From CAWHQZ01 sp963831645 (lineage in GTDB: Bacteria; Pseudomonadota; Alphaproteobacteria; Rhizobiales; Aestuariivirgaceae), in contig CAWHQZ010000028.1 of NCBI GenBank assembly GCA_963831645.1, forward strand, positions 62,001 to 126,000: a stretch of DNA of 64,000 nucleotides, read 5' to 3'. The position numbers and the translations under genes were made by a program. The notes beneath the pieces are model-generated. The model had not been told where the DNA came from. It was given only the letters and a program-made list of their open reading frames with translations, and did no database searches. Positions 28,603-36,685 of the stretch are shown here, piece by piece (position 1 is the first letter of the stretch; every line of letters starts with the position of its first letter).

Positions 28603-28673
28603 GGCTTGACCTGGGGCAGGATCCGAACTTAGTTCTCCAGATCTTGCCGCTGTAGCTGACACAAAGGACGCCG
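28603..28673 (+). promoter_or_regulatory. Conserved leader of TPR-sulfotransferase copy 1
   Basis: About 70 bases starting GCTTGACCTGGGGCA are nearly the same as the bases before copy 2 (30355-30425). TTGACC followed 17 bases later by a T-rich hexamer could be a promoter. Conservation may also just reflect recent duplication. Confidence 0.35.
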
Positions 28674-30335
28674 GTGAATGCAAGAGAGAATACCCAAGCG
28701 GCATCGCACCGGTCCAGAGACGCTGAGGCAGACCAGCCATTGGCAGAAGGTTCTCGAGGAAGGCCTTCGATTGCAGAAGAGGCGACGTTTCGGCGGAGGC
28801 AGAGCGGCATTACCGATCGGTGCTGAAGGACAATCCGGAGCATGCCGGAGCCCTGGAATTGATGGGAACCCTCGCAATTGAAGCAGGCGATCCCTCGCAA
28901 GCCGAAAGGTACTTCCGCAGGGCGGTCAAATTCGAGCCTGACCATCCCCTCTTCCTGAATAATCTCGGCAATGTGCTCTGCGAGACCGAGCAATTCGAGA
29001 AGGCAATCCCGCATCTGGAAAGAGCCACTCGTCTCGCTCCCCAGCTCTCTGAACCCCATTGCAATCTGGCACGCGTCTATCGCAACCTGGGCCTGACTGA
29101 CCGGGCTTTTACCTGCATCGAGACCGCTCGCAAGATCAATCGCGACTATCCACTATCGATCCTGACGTTCGCTGAAATCCTTACCGATCTCGGCCGACCT
29201 GACGAAGCGACCCGCTACTTTCGCCAGGTCATAAGCCTCGGAGTGATGCTGCCCCGCAGCCTGGTTGGGCTTACGGAAGCGCACAAGTTCGGTCCCCAAG
29301 ACCCGGAAATCGATCTCATCGAAAAACTGCTTGCCGGCGAGCGTTTGTCGAACGTCGTGAAGTCGCGGCTGCTTCACGCTGCCGGCAAGATCTACGATGA
29401 CCTGGGGGATTATGACAAAGCCTTTGATCGCTACGCCGCTGCGAAGAAGTTCGTGGGCTGGGGATTTGATCTGGAAGAGCGCCGCAGGCAGTACAACGAT
29501 CTGCGGGACATCTTTTCTCAGTCCTTTTTCGCCGAACGGCGCGGATTCGGCGATCCCGCGGCCGTGCCGATTTTCATCGTCGGAATGCCGCGCTCCGGAA
29601 CCACTCTCACCGAACAGATCGTTGCGAGTCATCCGGCGGTCACCGGCGCCGGCGAGCTGCCATTGATTGGCAGGTTGGCCAGAAGGATGGGGTTTGATCG
29701 CTCCGATATGAGCGAATACCGGCGCCAGATGACAAACATGACACCGCGGCAATCACGCGAGCTTGCCCAGGGTTACATCGACGCCGTTCGGGCGCGGCAT
29801 CCCGACTTGCGGCAGATAGCGGACAAGATGCCCCATAATTTTGAACACCTCGGACTGATAGCGCTCCTGTTTCCGAATGCCCGCATCGTTCATTGCCGCC
29901 GCGAGCCGATCGACACCTGCCTTTCCTGTTTCATGCGCTATTTCAACAAGGCTCACGGCTACAACACGGACCTCTCGACCTTGGGTCTTTACTACCGCGA
30001 ATACCTTGATCTCATGAGGCACTGGGGAGAGACCCTGCCCCTGCCTGTTCATGAGGTGAGGTATGAGCAGCTTGTCGGGGATCAGGAGAAGGAAACACGA
30101 AGTCTCCTTTCATTCCTGGACCTGCCCTGGGATGACAGGTGCCTGAGAATTCTTCGAAACCGCCCGGGGAGTGAAAACACCCAGCCGCTGGCAGGTCCGC
30201 CAACCGATTTATAGGAGTTCCTTACAACGCTGGCGTCACTATGCGGCGCATCTGCAACCGCTGATCGCTGCACTTGGAGACCTTGCTCCAGCCGATAGTC
30301 CTTCAAACAGAGGCCCTCCAGAGCCTGGTTGCTAG
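28674..30335 (+). pseudogene. TPR-sulfotransferase, tandem copy 1, frame broken three times
   Basis: Aligned with its neighbour copy, this gene should run from GTG 28674 (VNARENTQAASHRSRDAEA) to TAG 30335, about 553 residues. Breaks lie near 28750, 28794 and 30149; the long central part (28820-30146) is intact. TPR repeats cover the first half (ALELMGTLAIEAGDPSQAE, LFLNNLGNVLCETEQFEKA). The sulfotransferase domain has the PAPS-binding motif IFIVGMPRSGTTLTEQIVAS and HCRREPIDTCLSC. After the last break the frame gives SRWQVRQPIYRSSLQRWRHY. Such enzymes transfer sulfate from PAPS; a peptide tyrosine target is possible but unproven. Confidence 0.8.
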
Positions 30336-30354
30336 CAATTCAGTGGCTGTGCCA

Positions 30355-30425
30355 GCTTGACCTGGGGCAAAATCGGAACTTTGCTCTCCAGACCTTGCCG
30401 CTGTGGCTGACACAAAGGACAACGA
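30355..30425 (+). promoter_or_regulatory. Conserved leader of TPR-sulfotransferase copy 2
   Basis: This stretch repeats the leader of copy 1 with a few substitutions, including GCTTGACCTGGGGCA, CTTGCCGCTGT and GCTGACACAAAGGAC just before the GTG start. Confidence 0.35.
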
Positions 30426-32104
30426 GTGAATGCAACCGGGAATACCAAAACGGCATCGCACCGGTCCAGGGACGCTAAGGCATACCAGCCATTGGCAGGA
30501 AGAATTCTCAACGAAGGCCATCGGTTGCAGGTGAAGCGGCGTTTCAAGGAGGCGGAGTGGCAATATCGATCGGTGCTGAAAGAGAATCCGGAGCATCCCG
30601 AGGCCCTGCAGATGATGGGAACACTGGCTCTCGAAACCGGGAATGTCGCTGCAGCAGTGAAATTCTTCCGCGGGTCTGTTCGGTTGTGCCCCGACCATCC
30701 ACTCTATCTGAATAATCTGGGGAATGCGCTTTGCGAGATCTGGCGGTTCGATGAAGCCGCCAGACATCTGGAGAAGGCTATTCGGATCGCGCCTCAACTC
30801 GTCGAACCGCATTGCAACCTGGCGCGTGCCTACCGCAATCTTGGGCTGACGAGCCGAGCCCTGTCCTCCGTGGAAGCTGCTGAGAATCAATCCCGACCAC
30901 CCGCTGATGACGTTGAACCTGGCGGAAGTTCTGAGCGACCTCGGTCGGATGGATGAGGCGACTGCCTACTTTCGCCATACGATAGGTTACAATTTCATGC
31001 TGCCACGAGCACTCGTCGGTCTCGCGGACGCTCACAAGTTTCAGCCGGCAGACCCGGAAATCGATCTTATCGAGAAGCTCCTCGCAGTCGATAGCATGCC
31101 CGACGTGGTGCGGTGGCGCCTCCTTTTTGCTGCCGGGAAGATCTACGACGATTTGGGAATGTACGACAGGGCGTTCACCCATTATGCGAAGGCTAATGAA
31201 CTCGTAGGCTGGCGCTTCGACGTCTCAGCGCATCGCAAACTGTACAATGATCTTAAGGCCATTTTTTGCGCGCCGTTTTTCGCTGAACGACAGGGATTCG
31301 GAGAGCCGACGGAGATGCCGATTATTCATCGTCGGCATGCCGCGCTCTGGAACAACCCTCACCGAACAGATTGTTTCCAGCCATCCGGAAGTTACGGGCG
31401 CAGGCGAACTGCCACTCATTGGCCAGGTGGCCAGGAAAATCGGGTTCGATCGTTCAGACCTGACACCTTACCGGCACCAAGTGATCAGCATGACCAGGGG
31501 GCAATCCCATGAACTTGCCCAGGAATACCTGGCGAGCGTGCGAAAGAAGTTTCCGAATTCCAGGCACGTAGCGGATAAGTTGCCTCTCAATTTCGAGCAC
31601 TTGGGGCTGATAGCGATTTTGTTTCCCAGCGCGCGGATCATTCATTGCCGTCGCGAGCCGATCGACACCTGTGTCTCATGCTTCATGCAGGCCTTGAATC
31701 GGTCCCATGCTTACAGCACGGACCTCACCACATTGGGTCTTTACTATCGGGAGTATCACGGCCTCATGGAACACTGGAGGCAGTCGTTGCCACTGCCAAT
31801 CCATGAAGTTCGCTATGAAAAGCTGGTTGCCAATCAGGAGAGCGAGACCCGAGCGCTTATCTCATTCCTGGGCTTGCCGTGGGATGACGCATGCTTGAAG
31901 TACTTCGAAACCAGCCGCGCAGTGAGAACGCTCAGCCGCTGGCAGGTCCGCCAGCCGATCTACTCCAGTTCCGTTGAACGGTGGCGGCACTACGCCGGCC
32001 ATCTGCAGCCGCTGATCGCCGCGCTTGGAGACCTTGCTCCAGCGGGCAGGTCTTCAAGCAGAAATCCCGAGAGTTCTGGCGGGGGGTCGCTTCACGATCG
32101 CTGA
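30426..32104 (+). pseudogene. TPR-sulfotransferase, tandem copy 2, frame broken twice
   Basis: GTG 30426 starts VNATGNTKTASHRSRDAKAY, parallel to copy 1. TPR units follow (LQMMGTLALETGNVAAAV, LYLNNLGNALCEIWRFDEA). The frame breaks near 30885 (before INPDHPLMTLNLAEVL) and near 31320, directly before the PAPS-binding motif LFIVGMPRSGTTLTEQIVSS. The rest reads cleanly to the stop at 32104 with HCRREPIDTCVSC and SRWQVRQPIYSSSVERWRHY. The gene is about 70-75 percent similar to copy 1 by eye. No gene is seen in the 148 bases up to the next, convergent gene. Confidence 0.8.
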
Positions 32105-32252
32105 GAGCTACGACAGAAGTTGTGTGCGTCAAACAACTTCGCGTACCCACTCCCGCTCCTGCCGTCCGGCGAACACACAGCAAATACATGCAGATTTTGG
32201 GGTGGACCTTCTCCTGAGACATTTCTGGGGCCCTGGCAACCCCATCTGAAGA

Positions 32253-33242
32253 CTATTGAATTTTGGCGGTGGCCATATACTCCTCGGCGCCAGACAAGGT
32301 TTCGTAGCCAAGTTTCGTCAGCGCGGCATGCTGGCGGAGCGTCTCGACGCCGCCGTCGAAATTCATTTCATGCGTGAAGATGGCCTGCCGCAGGCGCTCT
32401 TTGTCAGTGTCTGAGAGGCCGCCCCGTTCATAGATAGCCCTTGCTGCCAGATGCATGCGGGCAGTGACGAAGGTTGCATGAAAGATCCCGTCCATCGGAC
32501 GCGGATCGTGGCGCAGCGGCGACGAAAAGCGCTCGCTTTCAGGGTTCTCGACCAGTGGACCGTCGACTGCCTCGGCAAAAAGCAGCAGGTGGCCGGCCTC
32601 GTGGGCCAGGGCCTGGGCGATCTCGGCAGCGTCATCATGCTCATCGGTGTTGAGGAAGATCGCGCCCCACAAGGCGAAAGAGCTGGCGCCGCTGAAGTCG
32701 GACTGATCCGCGGTATTCACCACTATCGACCGCAAGTACGATCTCGGAAACGATTTGGCGGACTTCCGCCGCGAGATCGGCATGAGTACGTTCAAGAGAT
32801 GGAGGGCCCTCAGGAGACGCTTTCGCATCGCCGTCCCCGGGCCGTTGCCGGGCGCTCTCAGGTTCAAGGGTGTCGTCGGATCAACCGAAAGATATCTCCG
32901 GTATCGTTCCAGGGTGCGGGATGAGAAATTTTCATCGCTGAAATCGCGAACGGAGAGCGGACTCGCCCGCCACCCGCCGCAGGCGATTTCCTCCAACACC
33001 GCCTGAGCTTCATCAAACCGTTCGGCCGAAATCAGCGCGATGAGATCGTGATAGGCGGCGAAAAGGCCGGGGGCGACCGGGTGATCGCCTTCGGCGATTC
33101 TCGCAATCTCGAGCAGGCGCGGATACCAGTCGGCGGACGTCAATTCGGAAGCTTTGGCGATCGCGATGAGACTCCTGCCGAGGCGCGAGCGCATCGTCCG
33201 CGCCACTGCCCGTCCTCGCGCCTCACTGGGAGAGAACCTCAT
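32253..33242 (-). CDS. HExxH-type putative alpha-ketoglutarate-dependent peptide beta-hydroxylase
   Basis: The 329-residue protein carries HEAGH at residues 214-218, followed by ENPESERFSSPLRHDPRPMD and GIFHATFVTARMHLA. This layout (HExxH, then SP-x-R-x-DPRP, then HA-x-FV) is that of the RiPP-associated HExxH family (TIGR04267), whose members are described as alpha-ketoglutarate-dependent beta-hydroxylases of Asp or His in peptides rather than proteases. The frame is intact. It is transcribed in the direction of, and just downstream of, the short peptide genes at 33.3-33.7 kb. Substrate assignment to those peptides is inference. Confidence 0.72.
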   Translation of the reverse strand: MRFSPSEARGRAVARTMRSRLGRSLIAIAKASELTSADWYPRLLEIARIAEGDHPVAPGLFAAYHDLIALISAERFDEAQAVLEEIACGGWRASPLSVRDFSDENFSSRTLERYRRYLSVDPTTPLNLRAPGNGPGTAMRKRLLRALHLLNVLMPISRRKSAKSFPRSYLRSIVVNTADQSDFSGASSFALWGAIFLNTDEHDDAAEIAQALAHEAGHLLLFAEAVDGPLVENPESERFSSPLRHDPRPMDGIFHATFVTARMHLAARAIYERGGLSDTDKERLRQAIFTHEMNFDGGVETLRQHAALTKLGYETLSGAEEYMATAKIQ

Positions 33243-33342
33243 TGCAATATTTGCACAACGCTCCGCGACGCTCGGCAGTGCATCACAACGCGTAAAGAGC
33301 CCGCGCCTCGCGCGTTCTTTAGGTCATAGGTGGGTCGAATTG

Positions 33343-33523
33343 TCAGTAACTTGTGTCGTCTGACGTGCTACCGTCCTGAGGAGAAACATGATACTGCCCG
33401 AGTTGACCCGGCTTTCCAGCCCGGAGTGCCAAGGCACCGTCCGAGTTACGCCCCCATAGAGTTGAGCGCCTCAACCTCGGCCACTTTCACCAGTTTCACT
33501 GTTGCGCGCTTTTGCCCGGTCAA
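33343..33523 (-). pseudogene. Third short-peptide gene (P3), frame broken
   Basis: A TTG at 33523, preceded by GGAAGAGAG, starts MTGQKRATVKLVKVAEVEAL (26 codons to a TAA at 33448-33446). Skipping one base at the stop continues with NSDGALALRAGKPGQLGQ and ends at 33343. Both halves match peptides P1 and P2 (EVEVL and ALALKVGK), so this looks like a third family member with one frameshift. It lies 20 bases downstream of P1 on the same strand. Confidence 0.5.
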
Positions 33524-33543
33524 GATTTCTCTCTTCCGTCCAT

Positions 33544-33699
33544 TCAATCGCGGCGAGCGTCGTCAAGGCGGAGCGGAGGAATCTCAGCCTTTCCAACCTT
33601 CAGTGCCAGCGCGCTATTGGACTTCGTGTCCCCATAGAGCTTGAGCACCTCGACTTCGGATAGCTGCACCGGTTTCATTGCATGCTGCTTCGTGCTCAT
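33544..33699 (-). CDS. Short candidate precursor peptide P1, 51 residues
   Basis: ATG 33699 follows GAGGAG at 10 bases. The peptide contains AMKPVQLSEVEVLKLYGD (7-24) and SALALKVGKAEIPPL (29-43), ending RLDDARRD. The same two blocks occur in P2 at 35026 on the other strand (AMKPVDLARIEVLTLYGS and DALALKVGKPPL) and in a broken form in P3. A small conserved peptide beside an ATP-grasp gene and an HExxH hydroxylase gene fits a RiPP precursor. Lys, Asp, Glu, Thr and Tyr in the second half are possible modification sites. The actual modification is unknown. Confidence 0.72.
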   Translation of the reverse strand: MSTKQHAMKPVQLSEVEVLKLYGDTKSNSALALKVGKAEIPPLRLDDARRD

Positions 33700-33736
33700 G
33701 GTGATGATTCTCCTCTTCTCCAAGACCAACTATCTC

Positions 33737-33765
33737 CTATTACCTTTACCTAGCATCCCTCTCAA
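33737..33765 (-). promoter_or_regulatory. Probable promoter of peptide P1
   Basis: On the minus strand TTGAGA (33765-33760) and TAATAG (33742-33737) are separated by exactly 17 bases. Transcription would begin near 33730, about 30 bases before the P1 start codon. Confidence 0.5.
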
Positions 33766-33833
33766 GCTAGTCGGCGTCGTTACTCTGATTTTCTCACATA
33801 TGTTGCGATAATACCACAGGCCCGGTGAAACGA

Positions 33834-34826
33834 TCACTCAGCTTCCCGTCGGGTTCTCTCGATGAGCACTCCGGCGGCAATGTCGAACGCTCCGAGCTGA
33901 TCCTTGAGCTTCTTGCCACCGAGCTCCTTCTCGAAAGCTGCCGCAAATCGGGACGAGAAGTGCCAGGTATTGCCGCCCGGATTGATCTCGAGCACATACG
34001 CTGTTCCGTCACGGCTATCGAAGATCACATCAAGGGCCTGTAGCGGAATGAGAGGGAAGCAGTCGAACACCCGGCGCGCGAGATCGATAAGAGGCTGATC
34101 GATAACGAGTGTCGCCCGCCGTGCCTTACCGGTCGTTACGACGCGCGCCGATTCAAGCACATCGTCAGGGGCATTGAGATCGGGCAGCTTCTCGCTTTGG
34201 ACGCGCTCCAATCCGTAAAGAATCTCACCGAACAAGCTCAGAACCCTGGTCTTGGTGGGATAGTCCCCGGTCGGAATGAACTGCTGCACGATCATCGAGC
34301 CTTGCCTGCCCGGGTGGCCCGCTGGAAAGCTTGCGCAGTCTCTGAATTTCACCCTGGCGGTACGCATGAGGTTGATGCCCTTGCCGAGGGAAGCGACTCG
34401 CCACGCGGCGGGCTTGAGAATCACTACCGGTCCCCATTCGCCGGGGTCGAGCTTCGTATCAGGCGTCAGTACCGTCCATTTCGGAACCCGGATTCCTGCC
34501 CTTTCGAGCGCCTGCATCTGATCGATCTTTGGCAGGATGCGGCCGCGGTACACCTTGCCACGCCGCGGCCGAAACCGGCCCAGTCCTTGGGGTGCGAATA
34601 TGAGGGAGCGCCGGTTCGCGGTTCGCCGGGTGCTGGCAAAGGCCGGTATTGTCAAGGGTACGATGAAGACCTCGATATCGGGAGCGTGGGCCAGGATCCG
34701 GTTTCGGATCTCCTCGAAATCGCCGACGCTGAGGAATTTCGGATTGTACACCATTACGAGATTTCGTGTGGGTTCGACTTCCGCAAATCTGTCGGGATTG
34801 ACCATGCCGCTCATCACGCCCATCAA
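33834..34826 (-). CDS. ATP-grasp ligase-like protein, intact paralogue 1
   Basis: The 330-residue protein looks like a RimK/graspetide-type ATP-grasp enzyme. A pre-ATP-grasp part (TRNLVMVYNPKFLSVGDFEE) is followed by RGRILPKIDQM, GIRVPKWTVL, nucleotide-binding WGPVVILKPAAW and SMIVQQFIPTGDYP, and the metal-binding end ALDVIFDS then VLEINPGGNTWHFSS. ATP-grasp enzymes activate a carboxylate as acylphosphate and join it to an amine or other nucleophile. It is the only unbroken one of four paralogues here. It is divergent from peptide P2 and upstream of P1, so those peptides are the obvious candidate substrates. Confidence 0.78.
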   Translation of the reverse strand: MMGVMSGMVNPDRFAEVEPTRNLVMVYNPKFLSVGDFEEIRNRILAHAPDIEVFIVPLTIPAFASTRRTANRRSLIFAPQGLGRFRPRRGKVYRGRILPKIDQMQALERAGIRVPKWTVLTPDTKLDPGEWGPVVILKPAAWRVASLGKGINLMRTARVKFRDCASFPAGHPGRQGSMIVQQFIPTGDYPTKTRVLSLFGEILYGLERVQSEKLPDLNAPDDVLESARVVTTGKARRATLVIDQPLIDLARRVFDCFPLIPLQALDVIFDSRDGTAYVLEINPGGNTWHFSSRFAAAFEKELGGKKLKDQLGAFDIAAGVLIERTRREAE

Positions 34827-34964
34827 AGGTGCGACCGCGATCTATTTCGTTGGCTTAATAATAATAGGCAGCCAGCGAGGAAGATCGCGGCCCTTTTGGT
34901 CGAGTCACCATTAGAGCATTTCAACAGCCGTATGGAGAATTCAGGTCAATCGCCATCGACTCGC

Positions 34965-34993
34965 TTGAACCCAATCCGTGCCAATGGTAGCCT
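34965..34993 (+). promoter_or_regulatory. Possible promoter of peptide P2
   Basis: TTGAAC (34965-34970) and TAGCCT (34988-34993) have a 17-base spacer and end 32 bases before the P2 start codon. The second hexamer is a weak match. Confidence 0.3.
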
Positions 34994-35025
34994 GACAACG
35001 GTGCAGTTAACTGGGAATCGTTCGA

Positions 35026-35145
35026 ATGACTAAGAAACCCGCGATGAAGCCGGTAGATCTTGCCCGTATCGAAGTGCTCACCCTTTATGGCAGTGGAACT
35101 GCCAGTGATGCGCTGGCACTGAAGGTAGGCAAACCGCCACTGTGA
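35026..35145 (+). CDS. Short candidate precursor peptide P2, 39 residues
   Basis: ATG 35026 to TGA 35145 encodes a peptide that begins MTKKPAMKPVDLARIEVLTL, continues YGSGTAS, and ends DALALKVGKPPL. It shares AMKPV, EVL-x-LYG and ALALKVGK with P1, although it lies on the opposite strand about 1.3 kb away, on the other side of the ATP-grasp gene. A hairpin terminator follows 13 bases after the stop, so a short dedicated transcript is likely. It is shorter than P1 and lacks the acidic/basic tail. Confidence 0.72.
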   Translation: MTKKPAMKPVDLARIEVLTLYGSGTASDALALKVGKPPL

Positions 35146-35651
35146 CGCTCGGCCCTTCGGCGGCACCAAGCCGCCGCTGGTGTTTTTGTAGGCGCGTGAC
35201 CACGTCAGCGAGTATGCTGAATGCGGTCTTGTGCTTTAGGCTTGCCTGATGCAGTGCGATACCCCATGCCGGTTTTGCAAGGGTCTGCGGAAGCTTTCCA
35301 CAACCGGCAGGGTGACCGGCGCATGCGCGGTGTTAAGTTGGCGTGGTTCTACAGCCCTTCCCGGCGGAGCGCCGGGTCGCTCACGGCAGCCGCTATCGAA
35401 GCGCTAGAAACAAGGCTAGGCGAGCGACACGCCGACGTCCGCGTGCCGTCGTCCGCAGCCTGGAAGTAACTTTCCTCTCGGTCGGCTTTCAGTGCCGAAC
35501 TCTTATACTTCGTGGACCTGTCGGCTGCGGAAGCAGGCGGGGCAAAAATCGATGTGCCTAATGCGGAGACGGACACCATGCTTTGCATTTTCGTTGACGC
35601 TTGTCACCATGCTCCGGGTATCTTCTTTTCACGTCGCTTTCGGGGCTTTGC
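35146..35651. other. Gap between P2 and glycosyltransferase
   Basis: After the terminator no gene is convincing. A plus-strand frame at 35322-35469 (start MRGVKLAWFYSPSRR) and a minus-strand frame near 35580-35350 lack clear ribosome binding sites. A remnant of another peptide gene cannot be excluded. Confidence 0.4.
35158..35187 (+). terminator. Rho-independent terminator after peptide P2
   Basis: CGGCGGC and GCCGCCG form a 7-base stem with loop ACCAA, then CTGGTG and five T. Confidence 0.75.
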
Positions 35652-36629
35652 ATGAGACTGGTCGTAGTGACGCCAGCCGGGCGCGAGAGGTACCTCCGTC
35701 TTCTTAGTCACTTCGTCCTCGGCAGCGTTGAGGTCGACGAGTGGCAGCTCTGGGAAAACTGCCGCAACGAAGCCGACCGCGCCTACCTTCATCGTCTGGC
35801 GGCAAGTGATCCGCGCTGCAAGCTGAAGCAAGTCGAGGGCGCGGATGGGGGTTGTGGTGTCATCGGCGAATTTTTCCGCTTCTGCGACGATCCAGAGGCG
35901 CTCTATCTACGCCTTGATGACGACATCGTTTTCTTGGAAAAGGAGTTCTTTCCAAAATTTGTTGCGCGGGCCAAGACTGAACGCGGTGGCGCTCTCTGGT
36001 TCTCGCCCGTGGTCATCAACAACGCTATCTGCAACTGGTTTCTGAAGTACTTCTCAGGGATCGCCATCAGAGGGCCAGTCTCGTCCCAGGCAATGTGTCC
36101 TTACACCTGGCGCTACGCCGGATTTCCAATGGCGCTGCATCCCGTGTTCATTGATGCGGTGCGCCAGAACCGCCTCGACCTCTTCCGTATTCCGGATGCG
36201 GAGATCCGGTTCAGCCGCTTTTCGATCAACGCCATCGGTTTCTTCGGCGCTGAAAAGGCGGCCCTGGGAGAGTACTTCTATGCCCCCGAAAACAATGAGG
36301 AAGAGTGGCTTTCGGCCTGCCTGCCTGCTTTGATTGGCCGGCACGGTAAAGTCTTCGGGGACATGACTGTGGCGCATTTCAGCTACTATACCCAGGAAAA
36401 CGCCATGTTGCAGACAACGATCCTTGAAGCTTATTACGAACTCTCGGGAGTACCTGCGCCGGTCTATGAACGACCGGAACCCGAGGCGGTGCCCCAGGAG
36501 CCGGACAAATTCGAAATCTCGCTCGACGAGGCAGCTTGGCGGGTGGTGCCACATCGTTTGCACAAAACGCAGTCTGCAACCGGGGAACAATTCGAAGAGC
36601 CTGGTAAAATTTTCAACTGGCTAAGGTAA
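35652..36629 (+). CDS. Putative glycosyltransferase with DDD motif
   Basis: The 325-residue protein starts MRLVVVTPAGRERYLRLLSH and contains ALYLRLDDDIVFLEKEFFPK near residue 100, a DxD-type metal and nucleotide-sugar site of GT-A fold enzymes. Later VFGDMTVAHFSYYTQE may hold a catalytic or metal-binding histidine. No signal peptide is seen. ATG 35652 is chosen because it directly starts a beta strand typical of the fold; 17 upstream codons are open. It is convergent with the FAD oxidoreductase. Acceptor and sugar are unknown. Confidence 0.65.
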   Translation: MRLVVVTPAGRERYLRLLSHFVLGSVEVDEWQLWENCRNEADRAYLHRLAASDPRCKLKQVEGADGGCGVIGEFFRFCDDPEALYLRLDDDIVFLEKEFFPKFVARAKTERGGALWFSPVVINNAICNWFLKYFSGIAIRGPVSSQAMCPYTWRYAGFPMALHPVFIDAVRQNRLDLFRIPDAEIRFSRFSINAIGFFGAEKAALGEYFYAPENNEEEWLSACLPALIGRHGKVFGDMTVAHFSYYTQENAMLQTTILEAYYELSGVPAPVYERPEPEAVPQEPDKFEISLDEAAWRVVPHRLHKTQSATGEQFEEPGKIFNWLR

Positions 36630-36685
36630 GGCGAGTGAGCAAGGCGCCGATGCAAAATCTATACATCAAGAGCTGCCGGCGGCGT

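Noticed and set aside
28329..28632. Two overlapping plus-strand frames of 77 and 96 codons
   Set aside because: They start at or inside the porin terminator hairpin and have no family likeness or ribosome binding site.
32253..33242. Reading the HExxH protein as a metalloprotease
   Set aside because: The spacing of HEAGH with SPLRHDPRP and HATFV fits the RiPP-associated HExxH family better than known zinc proteases, and there is no signal peptide.
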